Shown piece after piece: positions 28,641 through 32,199 of a stretch of 32,199 nt of DNA; within the stretch, counting starts at the first letter, position 1, and every line of letters starts with the position of its first letter. Under the pieces are notes generated by a model that saw nothing but the letters and a program-made list of their open reading frames with translations, searched no databases and had not been told where the DNA came from. Source of the DNA: an uncultured Spartobacteria bacterium (GTDB lineage: Bacteria > Verrucomicrobiota > Verrucomicrobiia > Chthoniobacterales > Chthoniobacteraceae); the NCBI GenBank assembly GCA_903929475.1, contig CAIYUV010000209.1, forward strand, positions 1 to 32,199, in the 5' to 3' direction. The position numbers and the translations under genes are program-made.

Positions 28641-30533
28641 ATGTGCGGCATAGCCGGTTTTGTCGGGCGTGGCGACCTCGATACGCTGCGCCGCATGACC
28701 GACCGCATATCCCATCGCGGGCCGGATGCGGAGGGGCTTTGGCGCGGGGAAAGTGACGGCGTGCATCTCGGGCACCGGCGTCTCAGCATCGTGGACATCG
28801 GCGGCGGCGCGCAGCCGATGTGGAGCGCCTGCGCAAAGTGCGGCGCGCACGGCGATGTGGGCGTCACTTTCAACGGCGAAATCTACAACCACGCCGAACT
28901 CCGCGCCGAACTCCGCGCGCTCGGTCACGAATTCCAGACCGACCACAGCGACACGGAAGTCCTGCTCCACGCCTATCGCGAATGGGGCGATGCGTTCGTC
29001 GAGCGTCTCAACGGGATGTGGGCCTTCGTCATCCACGACCGTGCGCGGCGGAGGCTCTTCGGCTCGCGGGATCGCTTTGGAAAAAAGCCGCTCTATTGGT
29101 TCCATGAACACGGCACGTTTGCGTGGGCCAGCGAACTTCCCGCACTCACGGAGCACCCCGACTGCCCGCGTTCGCTCGACGCACTCTCGCTCAAAAAATA
29201 CTTCGCTTACTGCTACGTGCCCGCGCCGCGCAGCATCTACGAGCGCGTCTGGAAGCTGCCCGGCGGCCACTCGTTCGTTTTCGATCTCGATTCCGCCGCG
29301 CCGCCTCGCATCTCGCGCTGGTGGTCTTTTGAAATCGAACCCGACACCACGCCGACCGCCGATGAGTGGAGTGAACGTCTCCGCGCCGCCCTCGAACGCG
29401 CCACGCAACGTCGCCTCATGTCCGACGTTCCGCTCGGCGTTTTCCTCAGCGGGGGCATTGATTCCAGCGCCATTGCCGCCTTCGCCGCGCGCCATGTCGC
29501 TGCGGATAAACTGAACACCTTCAGCATCGGCTTCACCGATCCATCCTTCGACGAAACCAGCCACGCGAAGCTTGTCGCTGACACGCTCGGCACTTCGCAC
29601 CGTCACGAAACGCTCGACCTCGAAAAATCGCGCGAGCTTTTGCCCGGCCTCATTGCGCGCCTCGATGAACCACTCGGCGACGGCTCGCTGCTGCCCACGT
29701 ATTTGCTCAGCCGTTTCACGCGCCAGCACGTCACCGTCGCGCTCGGCGGCGATGGCGGCGACGAGCTTTTCGCGGGTTACGATCCGTTCAAGGCGCTGCG
29801 CGCAGCAGAACGATACACGCGTTTCGTTCCACGACCGCTGCATACGGCGGTGAAAATGCTCGCGAGCCTGCTGCCCGTGTCGCACGCGAATATGAGTTTT
29901 GATTTCAAAGTGAAGCGATTCCTCCGCGGGTTGAGCCATCCGCCTGCGCTCTGGAACGCCGCATGGATGAGCGCGCTCGAACCGCGCGACATCGCGGAGC
30001 TGACCGGTTCGCCGTGCGACCCGGAGGAGATTTTCAGCGAGAGCATCGTTGCGTGGGATGCGTGCAAACAGCCGGACATCGTGGATCGCTCGCTGCAATG
30101 GTGGGCGCAACTTTACCTGCAGGACGGCATCCTCGCGAAAGTGGATCGCGCCTCAATGCTCTGCTCGCTCGAAGCACGCAGCCCGTTTCTCGACATCGAA
30201 GTCGTGGACCTCGCCCGACGCATCCCGCACCAGCTCAAACTCCGCAACGGCGAGACAAAATGGATCCTCAAACAAGCACTGCGCGGCGTGATTCCGGATG
30301 CGATCATAGACCGTCCGAAGAAAGGTTTTGGAATGCCCATCGGTCGCTGGCTTCGCGAAGGCCGCTTCGATTTTGATCTCCAAAAAACACCCGCAGGACT
30401 CAACAGGGATTTCATTTCAAAAAAACTCGCCGCCCATCGCGCTGGAAAGGCGGACGAGCGCCTCTTCCTGTGGTGTGAATGGGTGCTGGCTGAGTGGAAA
30501 AATCCGCAATCCGCAATCCGCAATCCGCAATGA
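28641..30533 (+). CDS. asnB: Glutamine-hydrolysing asparagine-synthase-family amidotransferase
   Basis: 630 residues. The N-terminal glutaminase starts directly with the catalytic Cys2 (MCGIAGFVG), with RLSIVDIGG, FNGEIYNH (77-84) and SRDRFGKKPLYW. The synthetase domain has the PP-loop FLSGGIDSSAIAAF (268-281), VALGGDGGDELFAGYDPF, and DRASMLCSLEARSPFLD. Such proteins make asparagine or, in surface-glycan clusters, transfer ammonia to a uronic-acid carboxyl (WbpS-like). The neighbouring WbpP-type epimerase makes the second use plausible. There is a Cys-pair insert (WSACAKCGAHGD, 61-72). The last residues (NPQSAIRNPQ) are encoded entirely by heptamer locus C, so this C-terminus is repeat-derived and probably not part of the fold. 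Start ATG 28641 is 7 bases after the GT2 stop. Confidence 0.92.
   Translation: MCGIAGFVGRGDLDTLRRMTDRISHRGPDAEGLWRGESDGVHLGHRRLSIVDIGGGAQPMWSACAKCGAHGDVGVTFNGEIYNHAELRAELRALGHEFQTDHSDTEVLLHAYREWGDAFVERLNGMWAFVIHDRARRRLFGSRDRFGKKPLYWFHEHGTFAWASELPALTEHPDCPRSLDALSLKKYFAYCYVPAPRSIYERVWKLPGGHSFVFDLDSAAPPRISRWWSFEIEPDTTPTADEWSERLRAALERATQRRLMSDVPLGVFLSGGIDSSAIAAFAARHVAADKLNTFSIGFTDPSFDETSHAKLVADTLGTSHRHETLDLEKSRELLPGLIARLDEPLGDGSLLPTYLLSRFTRQHVTVALGGDGGDELFAGYDPFKALRAAERYTRFVPRPLHTAVKMLASLLPVSHANMSFDFKVKRFLRGLSHPPALWNAAWMSALEPRDIAELTGSPCDPEEIFSESIVAWDACKQPDIVDRSLQWWAQLYLQDGILAKVDRASMLCSLEARSPFLDIEVVDLARRIPHQLKLRNGETKWILKQALRGVIPDAIIDRPKKGFGMPIGRWLREGRFDFDLQKTPAGLNRDFISKKLAAHRAGKADERLFLWCEWVLAEWKNPQSAIRNPQ
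30501..30529 (+). repeat. Heptamer tandem repeat, locus C (4 units) at a gene overlap
   Basis: AATCCGC is repeated four times without mismatch (30501-30528) and the next bases AATGA supply the ATG of the GT4 gene (30530) and the TGA of asnB (30531-30533). A period of 7 read in triplets gives all three frames in turn, so the asnB frame reads N P Q S A I R N P Q over the tract. A change of one unit would shift the asnB frame. Confidence 0.9.
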
Positions 30534-31684
30534 AAGTCTTCACCCTCTGCTACGAATACCCGCCCGTCGGCGGCGGCGGCGGACGTGTGGCGCAGACGGT
30601 CGCGCGCGAACTAGTCCGGCGCGGACATGAAGTGCGCGTGCAGACCGCCGCGCTCGGCTGGAAAAGCTCGGAGGAGGATGACGAAGGTGTCCGCATTTTC
30701 CGCACGGCGAGCGGGCGCGCAAAGGCGGACACCTGCCGCGTTCACGAAATGGGTCTTTTTTGCGCGACTAGTTTTTTTTCCACACTGCGACACATCCGCA
30801 TCTGGAAGCCCGATGTCATCCACGCGCACTTCGCGATGCCCACCGGCCTCCTCGCGTGGGCGGCGCACAAATTTACGCGGACGCCCTACGTCCTCACGGC
30901 CCACCTCGGCGACGTGCCCGGAGGCGTGCCCGAGCAAACATCCACGCTCTTCAGGCTCGTCGCTCCCATCGCGCGGCGCGTCTGGGTTTCCGCCGCAACG
31001 TGCACCGCAGTCAGTTCGTTTGTGCAGGAGCTTGCGCAGCGCGCCTACGGCCGGCCCGTCGAGCGCATCTTGAACGGGATTGATCTCAGCGATGCCCCAC
31101 CACCGCGCGCGCTGTCGCAGGCACCGCGTCGGTTACTTTTTGTCGGACGACTGAGTGTGCAAAAAAATCCCGTCTTTCTCATCGAGGCGCTCGCAAAACT
31201 GCCGCGTCGCGACTGGCATCTCACCATCGTCGGCGACGGCCCGCTTCTCCCCGCTGTCCGCGAGAGCATCCAGACGCACGGCTTTGCCGCCAACGTCACG
31301 CTCGCCGGTTGGCTCGCGGCTTCCGCAGTGCAGCAAAAGCTCCGCTCGTCCGATATTCTCCTCATGCCATCGCTGAGCGAAGGTCTTCCTGTCGCAGCCA
31401 TTGAAGCTCTGAAATACGGCCTCGCCATCGTCGCGAGCGACATCCCTGGTGTGCGTGACGTTTTGGAAAATGGAGTGAACGGCTACACATTTCCAGTCGG
31501 CGACAGCGCAGTATTCGCGCAGCGCCTGGGCAGTCTTTTGTCATCGGAGCAGACGCTAGCGACCATGCAGCAGGCGAGTCTGGAAAAGGCGCGCGCATTT
31601 GATCTCGCCGCAATCACCGATGCCTACGAGCGCACCCTTCGCCTCGCAGCGATGAGCAGGGCGGGCAAAGATAATCCACGTTGA
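30530..31684 (+). CDS. GT4-family glycosyltransferase
   Basis: 384 residues from ATG 30530, which overlaps the asnB stop (ATGA). A GTG at 30494 in the same frame would add repeat-encoded residues and is not preferred. The N-terminal loop is VFTLCYEYPPVGGGGGRVAQTVA, followed by PDVIHAHFAMPTGLLAWA. The donor domain has RLLFVGRLSVQKNPVFLIEAL, HLTIVGDGPLLPAVRES and the EX7E motif E284/E292 in EGLPVAAIEALKYGLAIV. It is a complete, canonical GT4 enzyme. After the stop there is a 75-base gap to the epimerase gene. Confidence 0.9.
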   Translation: MKVFTLCYEYPPVGGGGGRVAQTVARELVRRGHEVRVQTAALGWKSSEEDDEGVRIFRTASGRAKADTCRVHEMGLFCATSFFSTLRHIRIWKPDVIHAHFAMPTGLLAWAAHKFTRTPYVLTAHLGDVPGGVPEQTSTLFRLVAPIARRVWVSAATCTAVSSFVQELAQRAYGRPVERILNGIDLSDAPPPRALSQAPRRLLFVGRLSVQKNPVFLIEALAKLPRRDWHLTIVGDGPLLPAVRESIQTHGFAANVTLAGWLAASAVQQKLRSSDILLMPSLSEGLPVAAIEALKYGLAIVASDIPGVRDVLENGVNGYTFPVGDSAVFAQRLGSLLSSEQTLATMQQASLEKARAFDLAAITDAYERTLRLAAMSRAGKDNPR

Positions 31685-31759
31685 GGTCAGCGTTCGCGCT
31701 TGTCGCAGTGACTCTTTCTAACTACCCAACTTTGCGACGGCTCCCCGTGACGCACCTAC
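31685..31759 (+). other. 75-base gap before the epimerase gene with a long-loop inverted repeat
   Basis: GTCGCA (31702-31707) can pair with TGCGAC (31733-31738) around a 25-base loop. This could be a weak leader or attenuator structure in front of the epimerase, or chance. No T-tract follows and no promoter boxes stand out. Confidence 0.25.
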
Positions 31760-32199
31760 ATGACCGCATACGACAAAACCATCTCTTCGCTCCGCACGCA
31801 GCCCCGCAAATGGCTGGTAACGGGTTGCGCTGGTTTCATCGGCTCGCATCTTGTTCAGACGCTGCTCGCACTCGGGCAGAAAGTGATCGGGCTGGATAAT
31901 TTCACCACCGGCTCGCAGCGAAACCTCGACGATTGCCTGAATAATGTGGGGCGTGAAGCATGGGAAAAATTTTCGCTCCTGCTTGGCGACGTAAATGATC
32001 TGGTGGCATGTCGCGCAGCGTGCGCCGGTGTGGATGTGGTCCTGCACCATGCGGGTTTCATTTCCGTGCCGATGAGCGTGGAGGATCCGCTTTTCTGCCA
32101 TGAGACGAATGTGACCGGGACTCTCAACATGCTCCTTGCCGCGCGCGATGCGGGCGTGAGCCGCTTTGTCTATGCGAGCAGCAGTGCGGTGTATGGCGA
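31760..32199 (+). CDS. wbpP: NAD-dependent epimerase, WbpP/TviC type UDP-GlcNAc (GlcNAcA) C4-epimerase, 3' truncated by window
   Basis: 146 codons are visible and the frame is open to the window end. The N-terminal extension MTAYDKTISSLRTQPRKWLV before the Rossmann glycine motif TGCAGFIGSHLV (G22, G25, G28) is typical of WbpP, as are LGLDNFTTGSQRNLDD-type residues (VIGLDNFTTGSQRNLD), the GDVNDL strand, and the YASSSAVYG stretch that holds the catalytic Ser. These enzymes interconvert UDP-GlcNAc and UDP-GalNAc, or their uronic acids, using bound NAD+. The extended SDR YXXXK lies beyond the window. It would supply a GalNAc-type donor for the cluster. Identification rests on the N-terminal third. 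Confidence 0.9.
   Translation, partial: MTAYDKTISSLRTQPRKWLVTGCAGFIGSHLVQTLLALGQKVIGLDNFTTGSQRNLDDCLNNVGREAWEKFSLLLGDVNDLVACRAACAGVDVVLHHAGFISVPMSVEDPLFCHETNVTGTLNMLLAARDAGVSRFVYASSSAVYG

Noticed and set aside
27644-28873. Minus-strand frame (409 codons) opposite the ArnC-type GT2 gene
   Set aside because: It spans two real genes on the other strand, has His/Arg-rich composition without motifs, and crosses the intergenic region and repeat locus B.
28557-30110. Long minus-strand frame (517 codons) opposite asnB
   Set aside because: It is antisense to a clear asparagine-synthase gene, has Arg/Glu-rich low-complexity composition and no family sequence. High GC at third codon positions commonly leaves the opposite strand free of stops.

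Overview
The window is GC-rich, gene-dense bacterial DNA with no RNA genes, phage genes or insertion sequences that I can recognise. Three things suggest a Gram-negative of the PVC group, most likely Verrucomicrobiota: an ExbB-ExbD-ExbD cluster behind a tetratricopeptide secreted protein, a LeuC of the plant-like sequence type, and the general protein style. This is an inference from family resemblance, not a search result.

Left part (1-7.8 kb), mostly housekeeping and envelope functions. It holds the C-terminal part of an FtsX/MacB-type permease, then, facing it, a PpiD/SurA-like anchored periplasmic chaperone translationally coupled to a small TPR protein. A rightward cluster follows: secreted TPR protein, ExbB-like proton channel, two different ExbD-like proteins. 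It ends at a hairpin against a leftward SH3-type lipoprotein gene and a leuC-type dehydratase gene.

Middle part (7.9-23.6 kb), one very long leftward run of polysaccharide genes. Read in the direction of transcription from 23649 it contains a methyltransferase-like protein, a GT2-like transferase with a non-ATG start, an FkbM-like protein, a sugar N-formyltransferase, a GT4, a DegT-type sugar aminotransferase, two related tandem GT2s, a GT4, a GT2, a second methyltransferase-like protein, four more glycosyltransferases of GT4-like or GT2 type, a further GT4 and a WcaB-like acetyltransferase. Most junctions are 4-base ATGA stop/start overlaps, so the run probably acts as one translationally coupled unit. 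A single sulfotransferase-like gene (23687-24481) points the other way.

Right part (24.5-32.2 kb). A leftward set encodes a CmoB-like methyltransferase, Wzm (permease) and Wzt (ATPase with a C-terminal carbohydrate-binding-type domain), which is the export machine of an ABC-transporter-dependent O-antigen or similar glycan. After a 297-base intergenic region come rightward genes for an ArnC/DPM1-type membrane GT2, a glutamine-dependent asparagine-synthase-family amidotransferase, a GT4, and the start of a WbpP-type UDP-GlcNAc 4-epimerase cut by the window end.

Together the genes describe synthesis, decoration (N-formylation, acetylation, sulfation, methylation, possibly uronic-acid amidation) and Wzm/Wzt export of a complex surface polysaccharide. 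The most unusual non-genic signal is a set of 7-base tandem repeats with the core ATCCG. It occurs at three places, each in the same orientation as, and at or just upstream of, a start codon. At one of them the repeat encodes the C-terminus of one protein and supplies the start codon of the next.
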